The notes: generated by a model from the letters alone, not told the origin. A DNA stretch of 28,496 nt from an uncultured Collinsella sp. (GCA_958436995.1 CAUBMI010000023.1:1-28496); one strand, 5' to 3'. Numbered from the stretch's first letter, positions 1 to 7,259 are shown. Program-made: numbers and translations.

Positions 1-1
1 G

Positions 2-532
2 CGCACGGGCCATCTGTTCCAGAACCGTTTTGACCGGCGCTCGCTCGATACCGACCGTTATCTGATGGCTGCCATTCGCTATGTTCACGCTAATCCGCAG
101 GAGGCGGGTATCGCCCTGATCGAGCGTTATCCCTGGAGCAGCTTTGCCGAGTATCTGAGAGCGTATGACAACGATACGACGAGGGGATTTTCGGACCCTT
201 CTTGTGTGCTTGAGCTCTTTGAGTCTGCCAAGGGGTTTCTGGATTATTCTCTGTCGATGCCCGATGGTTCCGATCCAGTGATTCACGATATGGATGAGAC
301 AGAGTGGGAGCGGCGTGCGTTTGCCGACAAGATGGCGAAGCGCCTGGGCGTGCCGCTCAACGAACTCAAGACCGTAGCGCCCTCGCGGCGAGATGGAATC
401 ATTTTCGCCCTGCACAATGTCGGCTACACGGTGCGCGAGATCGAACGGTATACGGGAATCAGCAAGAGTACCGTCTCTCGTATCGTGCGCGCTTATGCGC
501 GGGTGAATGCTCAGGCTGAGGGCTCGGAATAG
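2..532 (+). CDS. REP-associated tyrosine transposase (RAYT, Y1-Tnp family), 3' part
   Basis: The reading frame is open from base 2, so the gene starts outside the window and 176 residues are visible. The first residues read GHLFQNRF, then a YLMAAIRYVHANPQEAG-type helix and PWSSF. This is the C-terminal half of the Y1 transposase domain seen in RAYT/TnpA-REP proteins, where the Tyr-bearing helix cuts single-stranded DNA at REP hairpins. The HUH motif would lie upstream and is not visible. After about residue 100 there is an added helix-turn-helix-like segment (TVREIERYTGISKSTVSRIV), as in RAYTs with a DNA-binding tail. It is convergent with sufU. A palindrome lies 55 bp past its stop and recurs twice near base 6000, which fits a RAYT with its own REP family. 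Family assignment is firm. Activity cannot be judged without the N-terminus. Confidence 0.85.
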   Translation, partial: RTGHLFQNRFDRRSLDTDRYLMAAIRYVHANPQEAGIALIERYPWSSFAEYLRAYDNDTTRGFSDPSCVLELFESAKGFLDYSLSMPDGSDPVIHDMDETEWERRAFADKMAKRLGVPLNELKTVAPSRRDGIIFALHNVGYTVREIERYTGISKSTVSRIVRAYARVNAQAEGSE

Positions 533-569
533 AAAATGGCCGAACCACTCTTGTCAAGCGATTCGGCCA
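533..569 (-). terminator. Rho-independent terminator of the suf operon
   Basis: An 8-bp perfect stem, TGGCCGAA (537-544) with TTCGGCCA (562-569), has a 17-nt loop. Read on the minus strand it is followed by TTTT (533-536). It sits just past the sufU stop and probably ends suf transcription. It also lies just beyond the transposase stop at 532. Confidence 0.6.
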
Positions 570-586
570 ACAAAATTCTTAAGATT

Positions 587-617
587 TGGGACAAATACTA
601 CTGATTATTTTGTCCCG
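587..617. repeat. REP-like palindrome, copy 1 of 3
   Basis: TGGGACAAA (587-595), 13 nt, then TTTGTCCCG (609-617). Arm and spacer lengths are identical to the copies at 5973 and 6017, and the spacer shares a central CTGNT with them. The right part overlaps the last codons and stop of sufU (stop 598-600). Confidence 0.75.
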
Positions 618-1032
618 TGAGCATGCCGTCGAGGGTGCGCCAGGCGAGCTCGGCGCATTTGACGCGGGCGGGCATGTGCGAGATGTCCTGGAGCTGAGCG
701 GCTTCGTCCAGGTCTTCCAGGTCCTCCTCGGAGAGCTGCTCGCCGCGGATCATGGCGAGGAAGAGCTCTGCCAAGCGGCGAGCTTCCTCGACGGTCTCGC
801 CGGTGATGAGGTCGGCCATGATGTCGGCACTGGCCTGGCTGATGGCGCAGCCGTGGCCGGTAAAGGAGGCCTCCTCGATCACGTTGTTCTCGACACGTAG
901 CTGCAAGGTGAGCTCGTCTCCGCAGCTGGGGTTGATGCCGTCGTGCTCGTGCGTGGGAGCATCCATCTCGTACTTATAGTCGGGGTGCGAGTTGTGCTCC
1001 ATAAATGTGGTGGAGGTGTACAGATTACCCAT
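598..1032 (-). CDS. sufU: SufU, zinc-dependent sulfurtransfer partner of SufS
   Basis: The product has 144 residues, the usual SufU size. SufU takes persulfide sulfur from SufS and passes it to the SufBCD scaffold in the cytoplasm. Its zinc site is visible: Cys37 and Asp39 in NPSCGD, Cys62 in GHGCAIS, and Cys126 in RVKCAELAW. The GEQLSEEDLEDL insert between Cys62 and Cys126 separates SufU from IscU. The ATG at 1030-1032 lies inside the end of sufS, giving an 8-bp overlap (ATGGGTAA), so it is probably translated by coupling. An in-frame extension further upstream is ignored because it merely reads through sufS. The last residues (TGQNNQ) are encoded by the palindrome at 587-617, so the C-terminus has been shaped by a repeat. 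Confidence 0.95.
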   Translation of the reverse strand: MGNLYTSTTFMEHNSHPDYKYEMDAPTHEHDGINPSCGDELTLQLRVENNVIEEASFTGHGCAISQASADIMADLITGETVEEARRLAELFLAMIRGEQLSEEDLEDLDEAAQLQDISHMPARVKCAELAWRTLDGMLTGQNNQ

Positions 1033-2350
1033 TGAATGTGCTCCAAACGTGATGCAGGCCGGCGATGAACTTGTCGATGTCGGCCTTGTCGTTGTAGAAG
1101 GCCACGCTGGCGCGGCAGCAGGCAAGGTTCTCGACGCCCAGCCAGGTGAGCAGCGGCTGCGCGCAGTGGTGACCGGCGCGGATGCAGACGCCGTCCATGT
1201 CCATGATGCTCGCGACATCGTGCGGGTGGATGCCCTTGACATTAAAGCTCACGACACCGTGGTGGTTATCCCAATAGATTGAGCCGATGATCTGGACAAA
1301 GTCGAGCTGCATGAGCTCGCCCATCAGGTAGTGGACGAGTGCCTGCTCGCGTGCCTGGATGTTTTCGTAGCCCACCGTGTTGACGAGGTAGTCGAGGGCG
1401 GCGCCTGTGGCGAAGATGCCGGCGGCGTCCTGCGTGCCGGCCTCGAACTTCTCGGGGACGGGAGCCCAGACGGCGTCCTGCTCAGTAACCGAGTCGATCA
1501 TCTCACCGCCGGTAAGCATGGGCGGCATGGCGTTGAGCAGGTCCATCTTGCCCCACAGCACGCCGATGCCCATGGGGCCCATGGCCTTGTGCGCGCTAAA
1601 GGCAAAGAAGTCGGCGCCCAGATCGGCCACATTGACTGGCATGTGCGGCAGCGACTGTGCGCCGTCGACGACCAGATAGCCGCCGTACTTGTGCACGAGC
1701 TTGCCGAGATTCTTGACCGGGTTCTCGACGCCCAGCACGTTAGAGACCTGACCCACGGCCAGGATCTTGGTCTTGGGGCCCACCTTGGCCAGAACCTCCT
1801 CGGTCGTGAGCTGGCCGGTCTTGGTGGGGTAGAGGTAGACGAGCTTGGCACCGGTCCCGCGGCAGACCTGCTGCCACGGAATCAGGTTGGAGTGGTGCTC
1901 CATGATGGTGATGACGACCTCGTCGCCCGGTTCGAGCACTGTGGGCGCAAAGCTCTTGGCGACCAGGTTGAGCGACTCGCTCGTGTTGCGGGTGAAGACG
2001 ATCTCGTTGGCGTTGGGGGCGCCGATGAGGTCGGCGATCTGTTGGCGGACCTTCGCGATGGCGTCGGTGGCCTCGACGGACAGCGAGTACAGGCCGCGCA
2101 GAGGGTTGGCGTTCATGCGCTGGTAGAAGTCGCGTTCGGCGTCGAGCACACAGGCAGGGCGCTGCGCGGTGGCGGCGCTATCGAGGAAGGCGATCTCGGG
2201 GTGCTGCTGGAACAGCGGGAACTGGCCCTTGTAGGGGTTGGTCTCGATATCTACGGTGGGCCAGCCGCGCGAAGCCTCGTCGCTGGCGTCGAGCTCCATA
2301 GGCTCCGGTGCGGTACAGGTGTCACATTTAACGTGCTCGGTATCGATCAT
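1025..2350 (-). CDS. sufS: SufS cysteine desulfurase (class II, PLP-dependent)
   Basis: The product has 441 residues. SufS converts L-cysteine to L-alanine and leaves a persulfide on the enzyme for transfer to SufU. Visible features are the fold-type I aminotransferase core, FLDSAATAQRP near residue 55, PLP-contacting EHHSN near 151, VVDGAQ near 227, the PLP lysine K255 in FSAHKAMGP, and the active cysteine C396 in RAGHHCAQPL. Typical SufS proteins start close to the DFPIL-like segment (here QFPLF, residues 43-47). This one therefore has about 35 extra N-terminal residues with a Cys9-x2-Cys12 pair. The ATG overlaps the sufD stop as ATGA, which supports this start. It overlaps sufU by 8 bp downstream. 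Confidence 0.96.
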   Translation of the reverse strand: MIDTEHVKCDTCTAPEPMELDASDEASRGWPTVDIETNPYKGQFPLFQQHPEIAFLDSAATAQRPACVLDAERDFYQRMNANPLRGLYSLSVEATDAIAKVRQQIADLIGAPNANEIVFTRNTSESLNLVAKSFAPTVLEPGDEVVITIMEHHSNLIPWQQVCRGTGAKLVYLYPTKTGQLTTEEVLAKVGPKTKILAVGQVSNVLGVENPVKNLGKLVHKYGGYLVVDGAQSLPHMPVNVADLGADFFAFSAHKAMGPMGIGVLWGKMDLLNAMPPMLTGGEMIDSVTEQDAVWAPVPEKFEAGTQDAAGIFATGAALDYLVNTVGYENIQAREQALVHYLMGELMQLDFVQIIGSIYWDNHHGVVSFNVKGIHPHDVASIMDMDGVCIRAGHHCAQPLLTWLGVENLACCRASVAFYNDKADIDKFIAGLHHVWSTFNG

Positions 2351-3618
2351 GCGAGCTCCTCCTCAAAGTTGTCGATCAGGTTGTTGCCCAGGCGGACGAC
2401 GGCGGCGCGGGTGCGCTCGTCGGTGGCGGAAAGCGCAGCGTCCTCCAGCTTGGCGCGGATGAACAGGTCCTCGGCTGCGTTTTGGTCAAGGCCGCGGCAG
2501 GCGAGGTAGAACAGCTGCTCGTCGCGGACGTGGCCGATGGTGGCGCCGTGGTTGCCGGCGACGTCGTCCTCGTCGCACAGGATGACGGGGACGGTCTTGT
2601 TGTCGACGCCCTTGTTGGCCAGCAGCACCGTCTCGCGCTCGGTGCCGGTTGCGCCCTTGCAGCCGTGCACGAGGTCGATGGTGCCGCGGTAGACCTTCTT
2701 GGACGTGCCGGTCAGCACGCCGTTGGCGTCGATCTCGCACTCGGTCTTGCGACCGCGGTGGCGCAGCTCGTAGTTAAAGTCGCGCACCTGCTCGCGGGCG
2801 CCCAGGTAATCGGTATCGATGGTCACCTTGGCGGTGTCGCCCAGCAGGTCGCCGGCAAGGCCGGTGGCGCTGGCGCCGGCGCCCAGCACGGTGTGCTGAA
2901 CGTTGACGCGCGCGCCCTCGTCCAGGAACAGGCCGGTGTCATCGAGTGTGATCCAGCTGTCGTCGAGCGTCTGTGTGCAGGTAACGTTGACGGTGGCGTA
3001 CTCGTGGGCGCACACGCGCAGCACGGAACCCACGACGCCCTCGCCGGTAACGGGGGAGTCCAGGGCGATCTGCAGGTCGAGCGTTGCTTGCGGGCGGGCG
3101 ACGACGTCGATGGCGGCAATCGCAGCCGCTGCGTCGACGCCACTCACGCGCACGGTAACCGTGGCGTGCTGGTATGCGGGCACGTCGATGACGATGCGCT
3201 TGGTAGCGTGGTCGGACAGGTAGGTGTAGGCAGCCTCGCCCATGCCGGTCTCGAAGGCCTCGGCAGGGGAGAGCTCTTCCTCGAGCTTGATGGCGCCGGC
3301 CTGGTAGACGGAGGTGGCGGGCACGTCGAGCTCGGTTTCGGGCGTGATGCGGGCGCGGTCGGCGGCATCGCCGGGGGCGGAGGCGCGGCGCTCGGGGAAG
3401 CGCTCGGCCATGGTTTCCATGGCGGCGTCGAAGGCGTCGGCCGAGCCGGCAAACTGCTCGTCCAGGCCCTCGACCTCAACGGCCTCGGCGGGAGCGGTGG
3501 CAAGCTCGTCGGAAAGCTCGAGTTTGGTCTGGTTCATCTTGAGCCAACCCCAAGTGGCGGCTGGCATCGCGTTGACCTGCTCGAGCGTGGTAGCAGCGGT
3601 GTTGGTTTCCTGTTTCAT
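2347..3618 (-). CDS. sufD: SufD, Fe-S scaffold subunit
   Basis: The product has 423 residues and belongs to the SufB/SufD beta-helix family. It pairs with SufB in the SufBC2D scaffold that assembles clusters using ATP hydrolysis by SufC. The C-terminal core carries GTSKKVYRGTIDLVHGCKG, then GNHGATIGHV. The histidine there (H357) corresponds to the conserved SufD histidine implicated in cluster assembly, and QLFYLACRGL follows. The N-terminal third is poorly conserved, as is usual for SufD. The ATG (3616-3618) overlaps the sufB stop by one base (TAATG), and its own TGA overlaps the sufS start, so the operon is translationally coupled. Confidence 0.94.
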   Translation of the reverse strand: MKQETNTAATTLEQVNAMPAATWGWLKMNQTKLELSDELATAPAEAVEVEGLDEQFAGSADAFDAAMETMAERFPERRASAPGDAADRARITPETELDVPATSVYQAGAIKLEEELSPAEAFETGMGEAAYTYLSDHATKRIVIDVPAYQHATVTVRVSGVDAAAAIAAIDVVARPQATLDLQIALDSPVTGEGVVGSVLRVCAHEYATVNVTCTQTLDDSWITLDDTGLFLDEGARVNVQHTVLGAGASATGLAGDLLGDTAKVTIDTDYLGAREQVRDFNYELRHRGRKTECEIDANGVLTGTSKKVYRGTIDLVHGCKGATGTERETVLLANKGVDNKTVPVILCDEDDVAGNHGATIGHVRDEQLFYLACRGLDQNAAEDLFIRAKLEDAALSATDERTRAAVVRLGNNLIDNFEEELA

Positions 3619-5030
3619 TATCCGATCGCTCCTTCCATCTCGAGCTTGATCAGGTTGTTCATCTCGACGGCGTACTCAAGTGGCAGCTCCTTGGAGACCG
3701 GGTTGGCAAAGCCGTTGACGATCATGGTGCGGGCCTCTTCCTCCGAGATGCCGCGGCTCATCAGGTAGAACACCTTGTCGTCGCCGATGCGGCCGATGGT
3801 GGCCTCGTGGCCAATGTCGACGTTCTTGGCGCGGATGTCCATGGCCGGAATAGTGTCGGAGCGGCTCTGGTCGTCGAGCATCAGTGACTGGCAGCTCACG
3901 GTTGCCTTGGAACCCTCGGCCTTGGGCGTGGCCACGATGGAGCTGCGGAAGGTCTGGATGCCGCCGCTCTTGGAGATGCCCTTGGTCTCGACGGTTGCCG
4001 AGGTATCGGGCGCGTTGAGCACGACCTTGCAGCCGGTGTCGAGGTTCTGCCCGGCGCCGGCAAAGGTGATGCCGGTAAAGCTCGAGCGGGCGCGGCGGCC
4101 GTTGAGCACGCTCATGGGGTAGAGGTAGCCCACGTGGCTGCCGAAGGAGCCGCTGATCCACTCGATGTCGCCGTCCTCGTCCACGCGCGCACGCTTGGTG
4201 TTGAGGTTGTACATGTTCTTGGACCAGTTCTCGATGGTCGAGTAGCGCAGGTGCGCGCGCTTGCCCACAAAGAGCTCGACGGCGCCGGCGTGGAGGTTGG
4301 CCACGTTGTACTTGGGCGCGGAGCAACCCTCGATAAAGTGCAGGTCGGCATCGTCCTCGACGATGATGAGCGTGTGCTCAAACTGGCCGGCACCCTTGGC
4401 GTTGAGGCGGAAGTAGCTCTGCAGTGGGAAGTCGAGCTTGGTGCCCTTGGGCACGTAGACAAACGAGCCGCCCGACCACACGGCGCCGTGCAGGGCCGCA
4501 AACTTGTGGTCGGTGGGCGGGATAAGCGTCATGAACTTCTCGTGGATGAGCGGCTCCCACTGCGGATCGTGCAAGGCCTCCTCGATGCCGGAGTACACGA
4601 TGCCCATCTTGGACGCCGTGTCCTGCATGTTGTGGTAGACCAGCTCGGAGTCGTACTGCGCGCCGACGCCCGCCAGGTAGCTGCGCTCGGCCTCGGGGAT
4701 GCCCAGGCGCTCAAAGGTGTTCTTGATGTCGTCGGGCACCGACTCCCAGTCGTGCTTTTGGTCGGTGTTGGGCTTGACGTAGGTGACGATGTTGTCCATG
4801 TCCAGGCCCTCAATGGAGGGGCCCCACGTCGGATCCGGGAAGCGGTTGAAGATCCCGAGGGACTTGAGGCGCAGGTCGAGCATCCACTGCGGCTCGTCCT
4901 TCTTGGCGCTGATCTCGCGCACAATGTCGGGCGTAATACCGGCGTCGAGGCGCTCGAATCCCTCCTCGCCATAGGTAAAGTCGTAGAGACTGCGGTCGAT
5001 GTCCGCGACCTCGGTGCGGTTCTTGGTCAT
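3618..5030 (-). CDS. sufB: SufB, Fe-S scaffold subunit
   Basis: The product has 470 residues, the standard SufB length. It is the main cluster-building subunit of SufBC2D. Strong signatures are YVPKGTKLDFPLQSYFRLN and HFIEGCSAP, the central beta-helix, and the conserved C380 in TVSCQSLMLDDQSRSDTIPAM, followed by VDIGHEATIGRIGDDKVFYL and RGISEEEA. C380 matches the position of the essential sulfur-accepting cysteine of SufB. The start at 5030 has an AAGGGG ribosome binding site that overlaps the sufC stop. The intergenic gap is 12 bp, the only real gap inside the operon. Confidence 0.97.
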   Translation of the reverse strand: MTKNRTEVADIDRSLYDFTYGEEGFERLDAGITPDIVREISAKKDEPQWMLDLRLKSLGIFNRFPDPTWGPSIEGLDMDNIVTYVKPNTDQKHDWESVPDDIKNTFERLGIPEAERSYLAGVGAQYDSELVYHNMQDTASKMGIVYSGIEEALHDPQWEPLIHEKFMTLIPPTDHKFAALHGAVWSGGSFVYVPKGTKLDFPLQSYFRLNAKGAGQFEHTLIIVEDDADLHFIEGCSAPKYNVANLHAGAVELFVGKRAHLRYSTIENWSKNMYNLNTKRARVDEDGDIEWISGSFGSHVGYLYPMSVLNGRRARSSFTGITFAGAGQNLDTGCKVVLNAPDTSATVETKGISKSGGIQTFRSSIVATPKAEGSKATVSCQSLMLDDQSRSDTIPAMDIRAKNVDIGHEATIGRIGDDKVFYLMSRGISEEEARTMIVNGFANPVSKELPLEYAVEMNNLIKLEMEGAIG

Positions 5031-5042
5031 TGCGTCGCCCCT

Positions 5043-5843
5043 TTATGCCTGCTGCGCGGCAGCGGCGGCCTCGGCCTGGGCGCGCTGCTCGGCTGCCTCG
5101 CGCTCGAAGGTTTCAAAGCCGTTCTTGTCGATCCAGGGGATGAGTGAGGCGTCGTCCTCGCGCACGATGTGGCCCTTTACCATCACGTGGACGCGGTCGA
5201 CATCAAGGTGCTCCAGGATGCGCGTGTTGTGCGTGATGATGAGCATGGAGCCGTCGCAGCTCTTGCGGTAGGCGTCCATGCCGTGGCTGACGGTGGACAG
5301 AGCGTCGACGTCCAGGCCGGAGTCGGTCTCGTCGAGGATGGCGAGCTTGGGCTGCAGCAGCAGGAGCTGGAGCATCTCGACCTTCTTCTTCTCGCCGCCC
5401 GAGAAGCCCACGCCCAGCTCGCGGTTGAGATAGGCGGTGTCCATGTTGAGCTCGCCCGCGAGCTCCTTCACGCGACGGCGGAACTCCTTGCCCTTCATCT
5501 CCAGGCCGGGGCGGCCGGCGATGCTGGCGCGCAAAAAGCTCGACAGCGGCACGCCCGGGATCTCGACCGGGGCCTGGAAGCTCAGAAACAGGCCGGCGCG
5601 CGAACGCTTGTCGGTGGTGAGCTCGGTGATGTCCTGGCCGTCAAAGACGATGCGTCCGTCGTTGACCGTGTAGACGGGATCGCCCATGACCAGGTGGCCA
5701 AGGGTGGACTTGCCGGCGCCGTTGGGTCCCATCAGCACGTGGGTCTCGCCGGCGGCGACGTTGAGGTTGACGTTGTGGAGGATGGTCTTCTCGTCCACGG
5801 AGGCGGTCAGACCTTCGATGGAAAGCAGCGGATTTGCGCTCAT
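5043..5843 (-). CDS. sufC: SufC, ABC-type ATPase of the SUF machinery
   Basis: The product has 266 residues from the ATG at 5843. That start has a GAGGGA ribosome binding site five bases upstream, while a longer in-frame start at 5873 has none. SufC hydrolyses ATP to drive conformational change in SufBC2D and is cytoplasmic, not a transporter. Visible motifs are Walker A GPNGAGKST (39-47), Q-loop Q90, signature FSGGE (147-151), Walker B LAILDETDSGLD (167-178) and switch H205. A short Ala/Gln-rich charged tail (about 247-266) extends past the usual end. It is first in the operon, transcribed away from the Rrf2 regulator. Confidence 0.97.
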   Translation of the reverse strand: MSANPLLSIEGLTASVDEKTILHNVNLNVAAGETHVLMGPNGAGKSTLGHLVMGDPVYTVNDGRIVFDGQDITELTTDKRSRAGLFLSFQAPVEIPGVPLSSFLRASIAGRPGLEMKGKEFRRRVKELAGELNMDTAYLNRELGVGFSGGEKKKVEMLQLLLLQPKLAILDETDSGLDVDALSTVSHGMDAYRKSCDGSMLIITHNTRILEHLDVDRVHVMVKGHIVREDDASLIPWIDKNGFETFEREAAEQRAQAEAAAAAQQA

Positions 5844-5906
5844 GCTGTCCCTCTCTGTATATGGTGTACTCATGGGTGTGCGAAACCCTAGGAATCTTCT
5901 CGGAAT

Positions 5907-5935
5907 AAAGTTACTATGGGTTCGGCGTTAGTCAA
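5907..5935 (-). promoter_or_regulatory. Candidate suf operon promoter
   Basis: On the minus strand there is a -35-like TTGACT (plus positions 5930-5935). A weak -10 TAACTT lies 16 bp away (5908-5913), about 65-70 bp upstream of the sufC start. The -35 lies within the left arm of the inverted repeat 5928-5951. Confidence 0.4.
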
Positions 5936-5951
5936 GGGAAAACCCGACTAA
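5928..5951. promoter_or_regulatory. Inverted repeat, candidate operator for the Rrf2 regulator
   Basis: TTAGTC (5928-5933), 12 nt, GACTAA (5946-5951), with a further GGG/CCC match inside. It overlaps the proposed suf -35 element and lies in the divergent suf/Rrf2 region, where an Fe-S-sensing repressor would be expected to bind. The GACT/AGTC half-sites recall IscR sites, but their order is reversed relative to the classic IscR type 1 consensus. Confidence 0.45.
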
Positions 5952-5972
5952 TCCACTCGACTTTTCAAATTC

Positions 5973-6003
5973 TGGGACAAAATAACCTGTTGTGTTTGTC
6001 CCA
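5973..6003. repeat. REP-like palindrome, copy 2 of 3
   Basis: TGGGACAAA (5973-5981), 13 nt, TTTGTCCCA (5995-6003): perfect 9-bp arms. Same architecture as the copies at 587 and 6017. It lies between suf and the Rrf2 gene. Confidence 0.75.
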
Positions 6004-6016
6004 CTTACTTAAGAAA

Positions 6017-6047
6017 TGGGACAAACAAACCTGGTTATGTTGTCCCA
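6017..6047. repeat. REP-like palindrome, copy 3 of 3
   Basis: TGGGACAAA (6017-6025), 13 nt, GTTGTCCCA (6039-6047). Eight of nine arm positions pair. It starts 13 bp after copy 2 and ends 20 bp before the Rrf2 start codon, so it would lie in or next to that gene's promoter or 5' leader. Confidence 0.75.
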
Positions 6048-6067
6048 GATGCAATGGGAGGGTAGGT

Positions 6068-6499
6068 ATGCTCATTTCTTCTAAGGGCCGCTATGCCCTC
6101 CGACTGATGATCTATATCGCAGCGCTTGGTGACGCCGAGGGCAAGATTGCCCTGCGCGAGGTCGCCGACCGCGAACATATCTCGCAAAAGTATTTGGAGC
6201 AGCTGGTTCGTCCGCTTATGAAGGCGGGCCTGCTTAAGAGCGTGCGCGGCAAGGGCGGCGGCTACATGATGGCCAAGGATCCCTCCGAGGTGCGTGCTGG
6301 CGACATCCTGCGCGCCGTCGAGGGCAGCACGGCTCCGGTGGCGTGCGATGGCATCGACAACAGCTGCGCCCGCAGCGATCTTTGCTCGACCGTCAAATTC
6401 TGGCGCGGTCTGGACGACGTGATCGAAAAGTACGTCGACGGCGTGACGTTGGCCGACCTTGCTGCCGTCCCCGAGATCAACTTCGACATTAAGCTGTAG
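6068..6499 (+). CDS. Rrf2-family Fe-S-sensing regulator (IscR/SufR-like)
   Basis: The product has 143 residues. The ATG at 6068 is preceded by GGGAGGGTAGGT and begins with the family hallmark MLISSKGRYALRLM. The winged helix spans roughly residues 1-65 (ISQKYLEQLVRPL recognition region, then VRGKGGGY wing). A cluster-binding cysteine trio C93-x6-C100-x5-C106 follows, close to the IscR pattern, so DNA binding probably responds to [2Fe-2S] status. It is divergent from sufCBDSU, which makes that operon its most likely target, with the inverted repeat at 5928-5951 a candidate site. Only 8 bp separate it from the MNT gene downstream, so all three genes may share a transcript. An in-frame upstream extension from 5990 lies over the palindromes and is not favoured. 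Confidence 0.92.
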   Translation: MLISSKGRYALRLMIYIAALGDAEGKIALREVADREHISQKYLEQLVRPLMKAGLLKSVRGKGGGYMMAKDPSEVRAGDILRAVEGSTAPVACDGIDNSCARSDLCSTVKFWRGLDDVIEKYVDGVTLADLAAVPEINFDIKL

Positions 6500-6507
6500 G
6501 GCTGCAA

Positions 6508-6795
6508 ATGACATCTCTCGACAAGGTGTATAAGCAAATTGAAGTTTTTGCTCGGGAATGTGACGCCGAGAAGGTTGTGCTGTTTGGTTCCCGCGCTCGA
6601 GGTGACAACTTGCCTAAGAGCGATATTGACATCGCCGTAGCAGGTTGCCGGGATTTCGGCCGGTTGTCATATTTGATCGAGGAGCGTCTTGATACTCTTT
6701 TAGATGTAGATGTCGTCAATCTCGACGAGTCCTTATCGCGTCAATTGCTCGATGAAATTGCCAGGGATGGTGTGATTCTGTATGAAAAAATATGA
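6508..6795 (+). CDS. MNT-domain nucleotidyltransferase (antitoxin of a MNT/HEPN pair)
   Basis: The product has 95 residues, the size of minimal nucleotidyltransferases of the HI0073/MntA type. The active-site signature is GSRARG (27-32) followed by SDIDIAV, with Asp39 and Asp41. A third acidic position is likely in DVDVV (about residue 68). In characterised MntA-HepT systems this protein AMPylates and neutralises its HEPN partner. It overlaps the HEPN gene by 14 bp in another frame, the usual arrangement for such pairs. It starts 8 bp after the Rrf2 stop with only a weak GGG ribosome binding site, suggesting coupling to the regulator gene. Confidence 0.88.
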   Translation: MTSLDKVYKQIEVFARECDAEKVVLFGSRARGDNLPKSDIDIAVAGCRDFGRLSYLIEERLDTLLDVDVVNLDESLSRQLLDEIARDGVILYEKI

Positions 6796-7201
6796 GAACT
6801 TTGTCAGCGCCTTGGCGAATCTTGAGGATGCGCCCAATCAGGATCTCAACAATGATTTTGTTCAGAGTGGTTTGATTAATAAGTTCAATCTTCAATTTGA
6901 ACTGAGCTGGAAGCTCCTTAAGCGTCTGCTCGAGTATGAGGGCGCCACGCTTGCCGCGTCGGGGTCTCCTCGTGCCATCTTGAAGGAGTCCTACCGATTC
7001 TACGACTTTATTGATGAGGCGGCCTGGCTAGATATGCTCAAAGACCGCAATACGAACGTCCATATCTATGACAACAAGCTCGCTCAAGATTTGATTCAGC
7101 GCATCTTGAACGTATATATTCCCGCTTTTTGTCAGTTGAGGGACGGGCTGATGGAGCGATACGGCGAGCTTCTGATGGCGCCCGACGACCAGTTTGTTTA
7201 A
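6782..7201 (+). CDS. HEPN-family protein (HI0074-like; toxin of the MNT/HEPN pair)
   Basis: The product has 139 residues and is all-alpha by composition. It matches the HI0074-type nucleotidyltransferase substrate-binding family, with INKFNLQFELSWKLLKRLLE near the N-terminus and ESYRFYDFIDEAAWLDMLKDRN in the middle. The HEPN ribonuclease motif Rx4H is present as R89-NTNV-H94, followed by IYD (Y96). Known HepT toxins cleave RNA through this motif. The start codon lies inside the MNT gene (14-bp overlap). The RBS is modest (GGGATGG, some distance upstream). Whether it is a toxin or only a complex partner cannot be told from sequence. Confidence 0.87.
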   Translation: MKKYENFVSALANLEDAPNQDLNNDFVQSGLINKFNLQFELSWKLLKRLLEYEGATLAASGSPRAILKESYRFYDFIDEAAWLDMLKDRNTNVHIYDNKLAQDLIQRILNVYIPAFCQLRDGLMERYGELLMAPDDQFV

Positions 7202-7243
7202 TTCCTTAAGATTTCGCGGAGGGTTGTTGCCGTTTACCGAGGG

Positions 7244-7259
7244 GTTGTTGTGCAACAAC
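7244..7259. repeat. Palindromic motif sharing a 12-mer with 9222-9233
   Basis: GTTGTTG-TG-CAACAAC lies between the HEPN gene and the surface-protein gene. Its inner TTGTTGTGCAAC (7245-7256) recurs exactly at 9222-9233, in both cases about 70-125 bp upstream of a gene start. It could be a hairpin or an operator half. The rest of 7202-7329 shows only a degenerate GAGGGTTGTTG duplication (about 7219-7250). Confidence 0.3.

Noticed and set aside
1331..5147. Long plus-strand open frames opposite sufS, sufD, sufB and sufC
   Set aside because: Antisense shadows of strongly supported suf genes. Composition is Val/Gly/Ala/Asp-rich with no motifs and no ribosome binding sites.
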